A stretch of DNA of 64,000 bases, from positions 22,643-86,642 of IMG/VR virus record IMGVR_UViG_3300049048_000052; one strand, 5' to 3'. Source of the stretch: a virus. Under the pieces are notes generated by a model that saw only the letters and a program-made list of their open reading frames with translations, ran no database searches and was not told where the DNA came from. Each line of letters starts with the position of its first letter. The stretch's first letter is position 1. Of the stretch, positions 1 to 9,246 are shown in pieces. The position numbers and the translations under genes are program-made.

Positions 1-2
1 TA

Positions 3-3000
3 CAAGTCCTCATAAGAGATAAGACAGTATCAGCTGATAGACATGAGGTCAAGGTCATAATGACTAAGCTGGCTACTGTACAGGGTCAACTTTTAGAGCT
101 GGCTAGATATTACCAACTGTTTGAGGATAAACCTGCCTCGGTTGGTATATCTAATGCAGTAGTAGGGGCCATGAATAATCCTAGATTTGGATTCTTTGTG
201 CCCTACATGGAACCTATCATGTCTGAACATGGCGTCATCCTTAAGGTAGATAAGACTAGAGGTTTCTATAGCTTTATGCCATCTGGAGATGACATAAGAC
301 TAATGGGGGCCCAGTTTGGTAATTATATAGACCGTATAGTTCAAGCAACTATAGTGCTGCAATCAGGCTTTGCTCCTGGAGGACCCCTAGATGATATGTT
401 TACTCGCATGTCTAAGATTAGGGGAAGTACCCATATAGCTATGAGTAATGAAGAATGGCAGCATCTGGATAGATTCTATAAGACAGCCCTTGAGATGCCT
501 GCCCTATTAGCTGATGCTGCCTCAGGTACTAGGTTACAAAGAGCAACTGGTGCTGCCATACCCTTTAGAGGTGGAGTGAGTACCCCTGCGGCCTCTGGTT
601 TAGTACCTCCTGAAATGGTGGTGCTTGCTAGTGAGACATTAGCTAAACATGGCCTTAGAGTATCTGAGACTAAATGGAGAATGTTAGAGGATACTGATGC
701 AGAGATGTCCAGAACTCATAGCACTCTCCAGAGTCTTGCTTATGAGTCTATGTCTCAGGCCGATAAGAACATAATAGAGAATAAGAGAAAGTTCCTAACA
801 GGTCAGAGATTCGCATTAACTGAGGGTTTATCTGAACAGGGTACCAAGGGTCTACTAGATAGGGCCCTAAAGGAAAGCCGTGAGCTAGCAGAAGACTATA
901 GCAATGCGATGACCTTTACTGACCTGAAAGAAAGACAGAGACATCTAGGTAAGGTCTTTGGTAGGGCCGATCGTATGGCTAGACGTTTCAGCACTACTGT
1001 CTATGATCTGAATAAGAGAGGGGACTCCTTCGCTCAGCTGGCCGCCATCAGTGAGATGGAAATATGGAAGTCGCAGGCTAGAATATCTAGTCTAGAGGCA
1101 CAGAACCAGGTAACTCCATTATCAAGTAAGGCTGCTGAAATACTAGATGCTGAAAGGAATCAGCTCCGTATGTTTAAGGAGCTACCCTTCTATGTAACCA
1201 ACTTTACCTTGGGTAGTGCTAACTCTGCCAGGAAAACTATGGAGGTTAGCCACCTAGCACTTGAGGGTAAGCTAAGAGGTAATATTGTTAGAAGCATAAT
1301 GTCTGCTGATATTACTAAGGAGATATTCGAGCTGGATGCAGATCACAGGACAGACTTCCTTGATTATAAGTTAACTACTCTAATAGATCATCTGGAGACT
1401 GCTAATGCTAAGAGGGATAATCCTGGTCCTCATGTGAAAGAAAGTGTTAGAGCTATGAGGAGTAGCCGTCTAGGAGGTGAGGCGGATTATAATAATCGTT
1501 TAGCTAGTAGGCTCGTAGATATTAGGGATAGGGTTAGAAGGGGTGGTACTAAGACGGCTGATGTCCTGGCTGAGATCAATGCTGCTTATGCTATGTATGA
1601 CGTAAGTGGCGTATCATCTGCTATAGGCTTCCGTTCTCCTCCCTTTGGTTCTACTGAGCCCCAATTACAGATACTAGATGTCCTAAGGGATATAGCGGTA
1701 GTGAATGAGTATGCCCAAGGTATTGATGGGGGTAGTGGTAGATTAATCCAATACAGTGGGGCTGATGAGAGAAATGCATCATTGACCCTACTAAGTCCTA
1801 TATCTATCCTAACTATGAACTTGGGTGACTTTGATGGTGACCCTTATACATTCATATTCTCTGAGCTACAAGGGTTAGAGCATAAGGTGATGGAGAAGAA
1901 GGATAATATTAAGATGCTCCAGTTTAGAAGGTCTAAGTGGAGTAAGGAACTATCACGCTTAGAACCAGATACCTTGGATTACGAAGATCTGAAGACTAGG
2001 GTTGATAATACTGAGAAACAGATCCTAAAGAATGAGGAGGAGATACCAAGGATCAGATTAAAGATTAAGGAGATGGATGAACATCTACAAAGAGATATTA
2101 TAGATAAGGGTGTGGCCCATAAACAGGTCGCGGCCTATATGGGTATCAATGCTAAATACTTATTAACTGAGAGTCAGGGTGGTTATCTGGCTGACTCTGA
2201 TAAATTAGATGCTAATGTCTTGTTCACCTTTATTGAACAGGGTAGAGGTTTGTATCCTGGTATAGATGATAAATATAAGAGTATCGATACACTCTACAAA
2301 GCCTTAGATCGACTCATAGAACCTACCTCCATGAGTGGGCCTATGAACCTTAATATGCACCTATCTAGTATAGAAGCCCTAAAGAGTAGGGCCGCTGAGC
2401 TAGCTCAGGATATGAGTGATAACAGTGGTGGGGTATACGAACGTATTATCAATAACAATGAGGTAGCTAGCGCGGTATTTGCGGAGTTACAGAACTTTGT
2501 TAATACTTATGAGGATTCAACCTCAGTTGAGATTGAGGACTACAAGTCAGGCTTAGCAGATCAGACTGTCAGCATGTACTATAAGATGCTTGGCACTAAT
2601 GAGTTCCAGAAGATGATGAAGAGGGCTGGGGGAACTCAGATGGAGCTCTCCACGTATGACATGCTAACAAAGGTCTTGGGTAAGGCGGGTGGTGATATCC
2701 TTGGTAAGACCTATAACTCTATAGTAGGTACTCTATTCGCTGATAGTCCTATGTTGGCAGTGGGTCATGTACTGACTAGGAGTGATGAGGTTAGCTCTGG
2801 GGTTGAGCAATATATAGATAATCTTATAAATACAGGTAAGTTAAGCGGAGATGAATGGTCTACCGGGGCCGACTTTATAGAGAATATAAAGACTAGTATG
2901 TCTAATGCAGAGCAGCTACAGGGATTCATGAAAGATATCCAGCAGCTACTCAGAGATAGTATTAAGTTAAAGGGTGGTACTAATATTCTTAGTGCTTTGA

Positions 3001-5144
3001 GAGATAAGGCTCAACAATATGAGGATCCCAACCTAGACGATGCAGGTAGAACAAGGGTTCTAAATGACATTGTTAAGGATATAGGTCCAGGACCTGGTCT
3101 CAAGTCATTAATGAGGCTTGATAGCTTTGTTAATAATATTAATGGTAGTATCTCTGACTTTGAGTTAGCAGATGAGTTTGGAGTGTCCAAACTCGGGGAT
3201 GAGTACGCATATATAACAGGAACTCTACAGGCAGCTGATCTTATTAATGAATCAGACCCCACTAAGGCTTATAGGACTAATAAAATGGTAGCCGCCTATA
3301 AGACTGTTAGAGATATCCAGCATATGGTTACTGCTTTTAACTTCGAGAGAGGTAGCAGTAGCAAGCAGTTCATGGATAACTTTATAAGGGTAGAGGAGAG
3401 AAGGGGCCAAAAGGATGTAATACTAGATAAGTTTAGAAATAGGAGTAATGCTGAGTTTGGTGAGTATAGTAGAGCATTAGCATCTTACAACGATGATGAT
3501 CTTACTCCTAAGCCTAATGATAGCTATGATGATAGATTAACTGCTTTTGAGCAGAAGTATGGAGAGTCTGGGCTGCTATTGTTCGCACATATGTATGAAC
3601 AAAGCAAGGCTGGAACTAGAGGAGTCTTTGGAGAGTTCGGTCAGAACTTACTAGCCTTTGCACATAAGGATAGTATCAGGAAGACTCTAACTAATGTTAT
3701 GGAAGGAAGATCAGAGACTATAGCAATGCCTGCCACTATGGATCAGGATATATTCACCTCTGATATAACCTTAACCCTAATGAACCTGGCCTCTACTAAT
3801 AAGCTGGATCCTTCAGCCGCAGCCTTATTCTATCAGAGTATGGAAGGTCTCCTTAAGGTAGGGGGTATAGCATCAGATCCTAAAGATGTGTTGATGAATA
3901 TCCTATCCTCTACCACTAGGAACAATAATGGTAATGAGGCTGCTACTAAAATAAGTGCTCAGATAGGGGCTCTTAATATGTTAGAACAAGAGGGCAGTGA
4001 GTTTAGACTTACCTTTAGTCAAGGTGGGCAGGAACATACTGCTATCTATAGCAGCCTCTTGGATTATCTACAGCAGTCCCTTACTGAAACAAGGGCAGGT
4101 CTAGAGAGTAAGATGATCCAAAGCTTCGTGAAGACTATTATTAATGATGGAGTATCTAGTGGTAGAAAGCCTAAGAATGCTAGAGAGTTCGCTACCTATA
4201 TTCTTAAACCTAAGGGTTCGGATTCAGATACTGAGCCTGATGAGGCTATGATTACTAAGATAGTTGAGAATATAGAATCTATGTCCGAAGTAGATTCTAT
4301 ATTTAAGGAGAATGTTAGTACTAAACCTGTTCTAGAAGGCAAATATGCTGAGGTAGCCCGTAAGAGTATTAGTCGTATGGCTAGTGAGGATAAAGCCAAT
4401 ACTATGGACCTAATACTACCGGCATTCTTAAGTATTATGGGTCAAGCCATTGCTAGTGGATCTGTTGAACCTGAGGCTTTTCAAGATGTTGTTGGTTCTA
4501 CGTTAGTGGCCGCAGCATACAGTAGACCTAACTTTGGTTCTAGGACTGCTACTGGTTTTATGGCTAATGTAGGTATAGGAAGTGCATTCAAATTCAGGAT
4601 GGCAATTAATGAGGCGGGTGGGGATCCTGGTGAAGGCATAACCAGACTTATAGCTAGAGAACTAACCTTTAACGCAATAAGCGCTTGGGCTGCACCTAAG
4701 CTCACTAACCTAATGACTCAAAAGCTATTCGGAGCTAGACCTCAAACCCTAGATAGGGATTACCATGAGGGTAGTAGGAACGTAGCAGGTATGATGAGTG
4801 GTGCAGTACTATCAGCCGCACTAGGAGTACTAGGAGGTAACGTAGCCTCTGGTGTTGTAGGAATGATGAGCACTGTACCTACTGCTAATCTAGTGGATAC
4901 TGCGCTTGATTATATAGCAGTTAAAGCCAGAGCTATAGGAGCTCAAACGTTCCTAGAGGAATCTGATGCTATTAATATATTTAATGAGGAAGATGGAGAG
5001 TCTGTAGATGCAATATACTCAGATGAACCTATATCTTTCTATGGATCTAATCCTCAATCCTTAGCAGAGGCTGTATATACGGATAACACTATGGATACTA
5101 TTGTGGTGGAGCCCGTCAATTTGTTTGAGGATTATGATTCTTAG
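3..5144 (+). CDS. Giant beta'-like RNA polymerase protein, 5'-truncated by the window edge
   Basis: The first ATG is at 60 (1694 aa from there), but the same frame is open without a stop back to base 3, so the gene almost certainly begins outside the window. About residue 590 from that ATG (bases 1827-1841) the protein reads NLGDFDGDPY. This matches the DxDGD magnesium-binding signature of two-barrel (beta'/YonO/crAss-type) RNA polymerases. A charged coiled-coil segment follows directly (about bases 1875-2110), and the C-terminus has a Gly/Ala-rich hydrophobic stretch (about 4780-4900). It ends facing a minus-strand spike operon with a 4-bp overlap. A position beside structural genes suggests a virion-packaged polymerase, as in crAss-like phages; that role is inference. 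Codons AGG, AGA, CTA and ATA are frequent. Confidence 0.75.
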   Translation, partial: QVLIRDKTVSADRHEVKVIMTKLATVQGQLLELARYYQLFEDKPASVGISNAVVGAMNNPRFGFFVPYMEPIMSEHGVILKVDKTRGFYSFMPSGDDIRLMGAQFGNYIDRIVQATIVLQSGFAPGGPLDDMFTRMSKIRGSTHIAMSNEEWQHLDRFYKTALEMPALLADAASGTRLQRATGAAIPFRGGVSTPAASGLVPPEMVVLASETLAKHGLRVSETKWRMLEDTDAEMSRTHSTLQSLAYESMSQADKNIIENKRKFLTGQRFALTEGLSEQGTKGLLDRALKESRELAEDYSNAMTFTDLKERQRHLGKVFGRADRMARRFSTTVYDLNKRGDSFAQLAAISEMEIWKSQARISSLEAQNQVTPLSSKAAEILDAERNQLRMFKELPFYVTNFTLGSANSARKTMEVSHLALEGKLRGNIVRSIMSADITKEIFELDADHRTDFLDYKLTTLIDHLETANAKRDNPGPHVKESVRAMRSSRLGGEADYNNRLASRLVDIRDRVRRGGTKTADVLAEINAAYAMYDVSGVSSAIGFRSPPFGSTEPQLQILDVLRDIAVVNEYAQGIDGGSGRLIQYSGADERNASLTLLSPISILTMNLGDFDGDPYTFIFSELQGLEHKVMEKKDNIKMLQFRRSKWSKELSRLEPDTLDYEDLKTRVDNTEKQILKNEEEIPRIRLKIKEMDEHLQRDIIDKGVAHKQVAAYMGINAKYLLTESQGGYLADSDKLDANVLFTFIEQGRGLYPGIDDKYKSIDTLYKALDRLIEPTSMSGPMNLNMHLSSIEALKSRAAELAQDMSDNSGGVYERIINNNEVASAVFAELQNFVNTYEDSTSVEIEDYKSGLADQTVSMYYKMLGTNEFQKMMKRAGGTQMELSTYDMLTKVLGKAGGDILGKTYNSIVGTLFADSPMLAVGHVLTRSDEVSSGVEQYIDNLINTGKLSGDEWSTGADFIENIKTSMSNAEQLQGFMKDIQQLLRDSIKLKGGTNILSALRDKAQQYEDPNLDDAGRTRVLNDIVKDIGPGPGLKSLMRLDSFVNNINGSISDFELADEFGVSKLGDEYAYITGTLQAADLINESDPTKAYRTNKMVAAYKTVRDIQHMVTAFNFERGSSSKQFMDNFIRVEERRGQKDVILDKFRNRSNAEFGEYSRALASYNDDDLTPKPNDSYDDRLTAFEQKYGESGLLLFAHMYEQSKAGTRGVFGEFGQNLLAFAHKDSIRKTLTNVMEGRSETIAMPATMDQDIFTSDITLTLMNLASTNKLDPSAAALFYQSMEGLLKVGGIASDPKDVLMNILSSTTRNNNGNEAATKISAQIGALNMLEQEGSEFRLTFSQGGQEHTAIYSSLLDYLQQSLTETRAGLESKMIQSFVKTIINDGVSSGRKPKNAREFATYILKPKGSDSDTEPDEAMITKIVENIESMSEVDSIFKENVSTKPVLEGKYAEVARKSISRMASEDKANTMDLILPAFLSIMGQAIASGSVEPEAFQDVVGSTLVAAAYSRPNFGSRTATGFMANVGIGSAFKFRMAINEAGGDPGEGITRLIARELTFNAISAWAAPKLTNLMTQKLFGARPQTLDRDYHEGSRNVAGMMSGAVLSAALGVLGGNVASGVVGMMSTVPTANLVDTALDYIAVKARAIGAQTFLEESDAINIFNEEDGESVDAIYSDEPISFYGSNPQSLAEAVYTDNTMDTIVVEPVNLFEDYDS

Positions 5145-5440
5145 AGCTTTAACTTAGTCAATAAAGTCTTTATCATCTTGAGGGGTACTATATTAAGACT
5201 GGCTACTATAGTAGAAGGATAACCCGGTACCGTGTTTGAGCTTAATTCAAGTAGCTTACCTTCCTTGTCATATAGAGAGAATCTGCATTCTACTGTACTC
5301 CCTATAGTCTCTTGGGGGAGTTCAAAGTCCTTGAACTCTAGAGGCTCGTTTGCCTTAACTAATTGTGCAAACAGTATAGTAGGTAAAATGGTAACTTCGT
5401 AGATTAGAATGTAATCTTCTAAGGGATTGGGCCTACTCAT
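5141..5440 (-). CDS. Hypothetical protein, last gene of minus-strand operon
   Basis: 99 aa, not recognised. Alternating hydrophobic and polar residues suggest a small beta-rich protein (ECRFSLYDKEGKLLEL). It is the last gene of a seven-gene minus-strand operon. Its stop overlaps the stop of the convergent polymerase gene by 4 bp, and its start lies inside the end of the upstream gene (8-bp overlap). No terminator hairpin separates the two convergent units. Confidence 0.6.
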   Translation of the reverse strand: MSRPNPLEDYILIYEVTILPTILFAQLVKANEPLEFKDFELPQETIGSTVECRFSLYDKEGKLLELSSNTVPGYPSTIVASLNIVPLKMIKTLLTKLKL

Positions 5441-5708
5441 ATATTGACTGACTATCCTTGTATGTAAAAGAGAATGAGGTTATACCTTTCTGTAATAGTA
5501 TAGAGGATATTATCGAGGCTATGTCCAAAACATCATGCCAGTCCTCATACTCTATGAGTAGAACAAAGTACTCCTCATAGTTCTCTTTTACCTCTACTGC
5601 TATGTAGGTATCTATATTATTTAGTACCTCTTCTAAAGCAATGGGTAGATCACCAGTAGACTGAATGTCCTCTACTGTGATATAGGCTTTATCAAATAAA
5701 TTACTCAT
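5433..5708 (-). CDS. Hypothetical acidic protein
   Basis: 91 aa, strongly acidic (NYEEYFVLLIEYEDWHDVLD), no cysteines, no signal peptide or membrane span. It is translationally coupled to the downstream gene by an 8-bp overlap. Function unknown. Confidence 0.6.
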   Translation of the reverse strand: MSNLFDKAYITVEDIQSTGDLPIALEEVLNNIDTYIAVEVKENYEEYFVLLIEYEDWHDVLDIASIISSILLQKGITSFSFTYKDSQSIYE

Positions 5709-5731
5709 TGTGTATTCGTTTGGTTGTTGTG

Positions 5732-5995
5732 TTATTTGGTGTACCCAATCTTCTTTAGAATGGAACCTATTAATAATTGTAGTACATATAAGTTAGCGGC
5801 CCAGTTATAGCCCACGCCTTTCCTAGTTCTACGTATAAGGGATGTGCGAAAGGTTCTAAGGTGTATAGATTCCTCTAGATAGAAGAGATCTATAAGGAAT
5901 TGTATTGTCTCCCTAGGGGTCATTCCTAGTTCACTGGATATACTATCTAGTTTGTCCTTATATGTATCGGTAAGTGAGATTCTTGTTCTATACAT
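5732..5995 (-). CDS. Putative ribbon-helix-helix (Arc/MetJ-like) DNA-binding protein
   Basis: 87 aa. Residues 1-45 fit a ribbon-helix-helix fold: a short beta strand (TRISLTDTYKDKL) followed by two helices separated by a GMTPRE turn (SSELGMTPRETIQFLIDLFY). The C-terminal half is basic then hydrophobic. RHH proteins are usually small dimeric repressors, so it could regulate this operon. The assignment is from pattern only and moderately sure. Confidence 0.5.
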   Translation of the reverse strand: MYRTRISLTDTYKDKLDSISSELGMTPRETIQFLIDLFYLEESIHLRTFRTSLIRRTRKGVGYNWAANLYVLQLLIGSILKKIGYTK

Positions 5996-5997
5996 AT

Positions 5998-7092
5998 TTA
6001 TGTGAGGGAGAAGTTTTGACCTTCCCTACCATTATAGTTTTCCATGTACTTAGGAGGTACTCCTGTATTCCAGAAGTTGGACATGAGACCTGATTGACCT
6101 GGAGGTAACCATAGGGCACTCCCTGTTACCGTAGCAGGATGAACTAATATCTCAGGCTCTTGATCCATTTCTGCAGGTTGCACTACCCTAGAGACTTCCT
6201 TACCAAAGAATTCTACCTTTGCATTGGTAGGGGCAGTAGAAGTAGGTCCGGGCCAGGTGATTTGTAGGTAGGGCTTATGTAGAGTTATTAGGCCACTAAC
6301 AGGAACCCCATTAGTGTCAGTTGGGGAGGACTTCATTAGTATGGTAAATGGGTGATCAGATGTCACCTGGGCCGCTACCGCTTTACCGCCAAATACTTGT
6401 ATGGAATAGGGCACAGGTAAATTACCCCATTGTTTACATGTAATAGTAAGGGTGTCATTAGCAGGGTTACGATTGAAACCTCCAGGAGGTGGTGGACCCG
6501 GTGGATCAGCCTCTGGTGTAACTACAGTACTTCCTACTTGAAACCCAGGAGGTCTACCTGTAGTAAGAGGATCAATACCAGGATCCACGGCTGGCATAGC
6601 TATAGGGCAACTAGGATTAGTAGAACGTAATCCGCTAACTTGAAGGATATCATAAGGCCTGTCCCATCTGACCTCCCCTATCTTCTCACCTGTAAATGAG
6701 ATGGCTAAGTAGAAACGATTACGGCTATACTCCCACTTGCGGAAGTAGTCATGCGTCTCAGTATTACTAGAGTAGAACTCATGTTCAGTAAACTTAGTCA
6801 GCAGTTGGTAATAATTCGTACCAGCATACTCCTCTTCAAACCTACCTAGATCAACTAGATCTAAACGATCGTCATCGTTATTGGTAAACTCAAGGGATGA
6901 GAATGTACGTGCATAAGGCGTACCGTCCTGTAGGGCTAATTGGCTGGATACTTCCCAGTCTGACTTTAGCTGTCCTACATGCACATTAAAGGCGGCCCTG
7001 GTCATAGTACTGGGACCACTAGAACTAAAGGAAGGCATCCCAGGTAAACTGGGTTCGTCTACCTGGGGTAAGCTGAATTTATCTAAGGTCAT
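5998..7092 (-). CDS. Probable structural (spike/baseplate-associated) protein
   Basis: 364 aa. The N-terminal region has many aromatic and charged residues. A proline-rich linker around residues 190-210 (EADPPGPPPPGG) separates it from a C-terminal beta-rich part. It has no recognised domain. Position between the PAAR/spike genes and small genes in one minus-strand operon suggests a virion component. The terminal part is rich in Pro, Gly and Asn, typical of exposed tail proteins. Confidence 0.55.
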   Translation of the reverse strand: MTLDKFSLPQVDEPSLPGMPSFSSSGPSTMTRAAFNVHVGQLKSDWEVSSQLALQDGTPYARTFSSLEFTNNDDDRLDLVDLGRFEEEYAGTNYYQLLTKFTEHEFYSSNTETHDYFRKWEYSRNRFYLAISFTGEKIGEVRWDRPYDILQVSGLRSTNPSCPIAMPAVDPGIDPLTTGRPPGFQVGSTVVTPEADPPGPPPPGGFNRNPANDTLTITCKQWGNLPVPYSIQVFGGKAVAAQVTSDHPFTILMKSSPTDTNGVPVSGLITLHKPYLQITWPGPTSTAPTNAKVEFFGKEVSRVVQPAEMDQEPEILVHPATVTGSALWLPPGQSGLMSNFWNTGVPPKYMENYNGREGQNFSLT

Positions 7093-7094
7093 GA

Positions 7095-7364
7095 TTAATC
7101 ATCTATAAATGTATCTTTTGAGGATGTCATTATCTTACCGCATACCACCTTATCCTTCCGACGTACTATTGGTCTGCTATCACAGAACCTCCTCTTACTC
7201 CCAGTTATAATGGGGCCTGGTACAGTCTTATCTAGAAGACGTGCTAGACCCCTGCTGTTAACAAAGGTAGTACGAGAGGCAGTGAGCACGGGACCTGATG
7301 GTACAAGGGGCTCACATATAGATTGCACCTTATCTAAGAGACGTACAGCACCTAAACCGAACAT
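7095..7364 (-). CDS. PAAR-like spike-tip protein
   Basis: 89 aa. It has the PAAR-type repeat grammar GPxxTxSRTTFVNSRGLARLLDK, then GPIITGSKRRFCDSRPIVRR, then GKIMTSSKDTFIDD: a G-x-(I/V)-x-x-(G/S)-S turn, a strand, and an ARxxD/RRKD-like segment, repeated about every 30 residues. PAAR proteins cap the VgrG/gp5 spike of contractile injection machines and bind a metal at the tip (compare T4 gp5.4). It overlaps the adjacent beta-helix spike gene by 13 bp, the usual partner. Supports a contractile-tailed virion. Confidence 0.75.
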   Translation of the reverse strand: MFGLGAVRLLDKVQSICEPLVPSGPVLTASRTTFVNSRGLARLLDKTVPGPIITGSKRRFCDSRPIVRRKDKVVCGKIMTSSKDTFIDD

Positions 7365-7690
7365 GACTGATCTCCTCTAAGTATAGAGTCAGCCTGCTCC
7401 TGCATACTGAGTTGGTCTAGATATTGATCAAGGGTGCCCTCTTGTTTATGGAGGGTACAGTCCTCGATGAAAGAAGGATCACAGTTATCAAAGGTAAGAG
7501 AACTGTCCATTACTAGGTTACGTGCAGCCTTTATATGGATGTCCCCATTAGCCATTAATGAGATGCTGGAGCCCCCTGCCTTTAAGGTAAAGGATAGTTC
7601 TTCTGTCCCATCCACTAATATCATCCTCTCTATATGAATAAGCTTGCTTAATATAGTTAGTAAGTCTAACTGCTGTTGATCTTCTTTCAT
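7352..7690 (-). CDS. Baseplate central spike, gp5/VgrG C-terminal beta-helix type
   Basis: 112 aa. Residues about 37-65 (SSISLMANGDIHIKAARNL) show the I-x-L-x-x-x-G-x-I-x-I-x-A strand repeat of gp5/VgrG triple beta-helix needles. An acidic, Cys-containing C-terminal tail follows. It lies directly upstream of the PAAR gene in the operon, as expected for a needle and its tip. It lacks lysozyme and OB domains, so those would lie in another protein. Confidence 0.65.
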   Translation of the reverse strand: MKEDQQQLDLLTILSKLIHIERMILVDGTEELSFTLKAGGSSISLMANGDIHIKAARNLVMDSSLTFDNCDPSFIEDCTLHKQEGTLDQYLDQLSMQEQADSILRGDQSCSV

Positions 7691-7734
7691 ATGTACGCTT
7701 AATCCCTTTGATGAATGCTTTCCTCTTGTCCATA

Positions 7735-8184
7735 CTAGCCTATGTTGACTATATCTCTATGTAAATCGGTTAAGGTCTTATAAGAAGATATGGAGGCTCC
7801 CTTGAGGGTAAGACTAGACACACTAGGACTACTGTCGGCGCTAATGGTAAAGCTCTGGGTCATATTATGTAGCTTGATGACTACATACTTGTTATCCAGG
7901 GTTCCAATAAGGAAAGGCTTCTGGTGAGACTCAGGAACTACTAGGGAACCCTGATGAGGTCCAGGTCCCTTGTTGATAAGACCGTTGGTAAGGATGATAG
8001 TGAAGTCCTTAAGATCAAGGATATCTAATACTGAATCATAAGTACTATCCTCATGCTTAATTAGTAGTGAGGATATAGGTGCATCCCCTTCAAACTGAAA
8101 GGAGACAAGCGATATGGGATCCATGTAGAAATGGGGATTCAACATGGGAAATACAGATAGGCTTAGGTCAAATGTTTGAGTCAT
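7735..8184 (-). CDS. Hypothetical protein, first gene of spike operon
   Basis: 149 aa, beta-rich, no recognised domain. It is the first gene of the minus-strand operon. A TATATAAG box lies only 12 nt upstream of its ATG on the minus strand (8204 down to 8197), suggesting a very short leader. Context suggests a baseplate or tail component, but the sequence itself does not show this. Confidence 0.6.
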   Translation of the reverse strand: MTQTFDLSLSVFPMLNPHFYMDPISLVSFQFEGDAPISSLLIKHEDSTYDSVLDILDLKDFTIILTNGLINKGPGPHQGSLVVPESHQKPFLIGTLDNKYVVIKLHNMTQSFTISADSSPSVSSLTLKGASISSYKTLTDLHRDIVNIG

Positions 8185-8196
8185 AAGATTAAGTGT

Positions 8197-8204
8197 CTTA
8201 TATA
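8197..8204 (-). promoter_or_regulatory. Candidate promoter box TATATAAG for spike operon
   Basis: Minus-strand TATATAAG, 12 nt before the start of the first spike-operon gene. The same octamer precedes units at 43691, 53098, 54648, 56278, 56554 and 56649. Confidence 0.5.
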
Positions 8205-8580
8205 AAAGGTTTATACTTATTAGATAATATGGATAGAGGGGTATATGTTGGGCCCTTCTAGCTTCATATTACTGTAAAAATTATATGGTATTTTTATAGA
8301 TCGTTATTGAGAGGTTTTCTCTATTGGTATAGCCAATAGGGATATAAGGTTTAGCTCTTGTTTATCTAGGGTAAGTCTTATGTATACCTGAGCTTCTAAA
8401 AAGGGGAATTTTTGTTAGGATTCTCTTAGGTATTATGTGGGGGTAGGTACTCCCCCCTGGGGGGTCGGCCTGATTCATTTATTAGGATAGAGGAATTCGA
8501 TGGATTCCTTGTATATCCTGATTAATGATTGGGTCAGCATATGAGTAATGGGTCCTCACGGGCCCTTTACTTGTAGTGTA
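8205..8580. other. Divergent intergenic region
   Basis: About 375 bp between the minus-strand spike operon and the plus-strand small-gene block. It is AT-rich at its left end. A G/C-run element around 8440-8466 (GGGGGTAGGTACTCCCCCC) can form a hairpin. No gene or RNA was recognised; it should hold the first plus-strand promoter. Confidence 0.4.
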
Positions 8581-8593
8581 ACCCTAGGAGGGT
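8581..8593 (+). promoter_or_regulatory. SD hairpin (stem ACCC/GGGT, loop TAGGA)
   Basis: Thirteen bases in which the Shine-Dalgarno AGGAGG is shared between the loop and 3' arm of a 4-bp hairpin, 6 nt before ATG 8600. First of about ten such leaders with covarying stems. Confidence 0.65.
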
Positions 8594-8599
8594 ACGAAC

Positions 8600-9019
8600 A
8601 TGAAGCGTTACCAAGTGACACAAGCACAACTACTCAACCAAGTCTCCCAAGACCTGGCTGACTGGTGTTGGCTTGAGCCTGGTGCCGACTACCACCAAGG
8701 TGAGATCGTCTGGCTGCCAGACACTCACCCTCTGGTAGGTACTGTGGGTAGCTGTCTCACTGAAGTTGCTGACCGGGAGCCTGTCTCCTGTGACAGCTTC
8801 AGTGACAAGGTGTTCTACTTCGGCATGACCGGAGTAGCACTGGCAGTGGCTGTGCTTGGTGGTGTAGTTGTACTACACGGCTTGCTCTCCTCTGTACCTA
8901 CTAACGTAGGGCAGAGCCTGGGCAAGCGTAGCCACTTCTACGCCTCCTTCGTTGACGGTCAACCAGCCTGTGAGCTGCTTGATCTCAACGGGGATAATAT
9001 CCCTGACATCTGCGACTAG
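8600..9019 (+). CDS. Single-pass membrane protein, unknown
   Basis: 139 aa. A soluble N-terminal part (Trp/Asp rich), one strong membrane span at about residues 75-95 (GMTGVALAVAVLGGVVVLHG), and a C-terminal tail ending LLDLNGDNIPDICD. That ending resembles the Asp-rich calcium loops of dockerin/thrombospondin-3 repeats. First gene of the cassette block. Function unknown; an early membrane-acting protein is possible. Confidence 0.75.
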   Translation: MKRYQVTQAQLLNQVSQDLADWCWLEPGADYHQGEIVWLPDTHPLVGTVGSCLTEVADREPVSCDSFSDKVFYFGMTGVALAVAVLGGVVVLHGLLSSVPTNVGQSLGKRSHFYASFVDGQPACELLDLNGDNIPDICD

Positions 9020-9026
9020 TAGGTGT

Positions 9027-9060
9027 CATAAGAAAAGGCCTATATGGCCCTTTTCTTATG
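9027..9060 (+). terminator. Intrinsic terminator
   Basis: CATAAGAAAAGGCC / GGCCCTTTTCTTATG hairpin with T-run, directly after the gene ending at 9019. Confidence 0.85.
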
Positions 9061-9079
9061 TTTATAGAGGAATACTCTC

Positions 9080-9235
9080 ATGGCTACTCACATCCGTTTC
9101 TGCCTGTACGCATTGGTGATTGTGTATAGTACACCTGTGGCTCTGGTCCGTGTGTACTATACACACACCTGCTTGGTACAGGTCCAAGTACAAGAATACA
9201 TCTGCCAAGAGGTAGATGAAGATATGCCTTATTAA
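9080..9235 (+). CDS. Small hydrophobic protein (51 aa)
   Basis: ATG 9080 to TAA 9235 encodes MATHIRFCLYALVIVYSTPV then a polar, acidic tail ending EDMPY. It sits in its own cassette between two terminators with an AGAGGA SD-like sequence upstream. The coding sequence contains a 13-bp inverted repeat (9122-9134 with 9152-9164). Likely a small membrane peptide; function unknown. Confidence 0.55.
   Translation: MATHIRFCLYALVIVYSTPVALVRVYYTHTCLVQVQVQEYICQEVDEDMPY
9122..9164. repeat. 13-bp inverted repeat inside a small gene
   Basis: GTGTATAGTACAC (9122-9134) is the exact reverse complement of GTGTACTATACAC (9152-9164), with a 17-nt spacer. Each arm is itself nearly palindromic, like a repressor operator half-site pair. 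Confidence 0.7.
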
Positions 9236-9246
9236 CCCCTCCTAGG

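Noticed and set aside
7548-7733. Minus-strand ORF of 61 aa overlapping the spike gene
   Set aside because: It largely overlaps the beta-helix spike gene in another frame and has no family look; the spike gene has the repeat pattern and PAAR partner.
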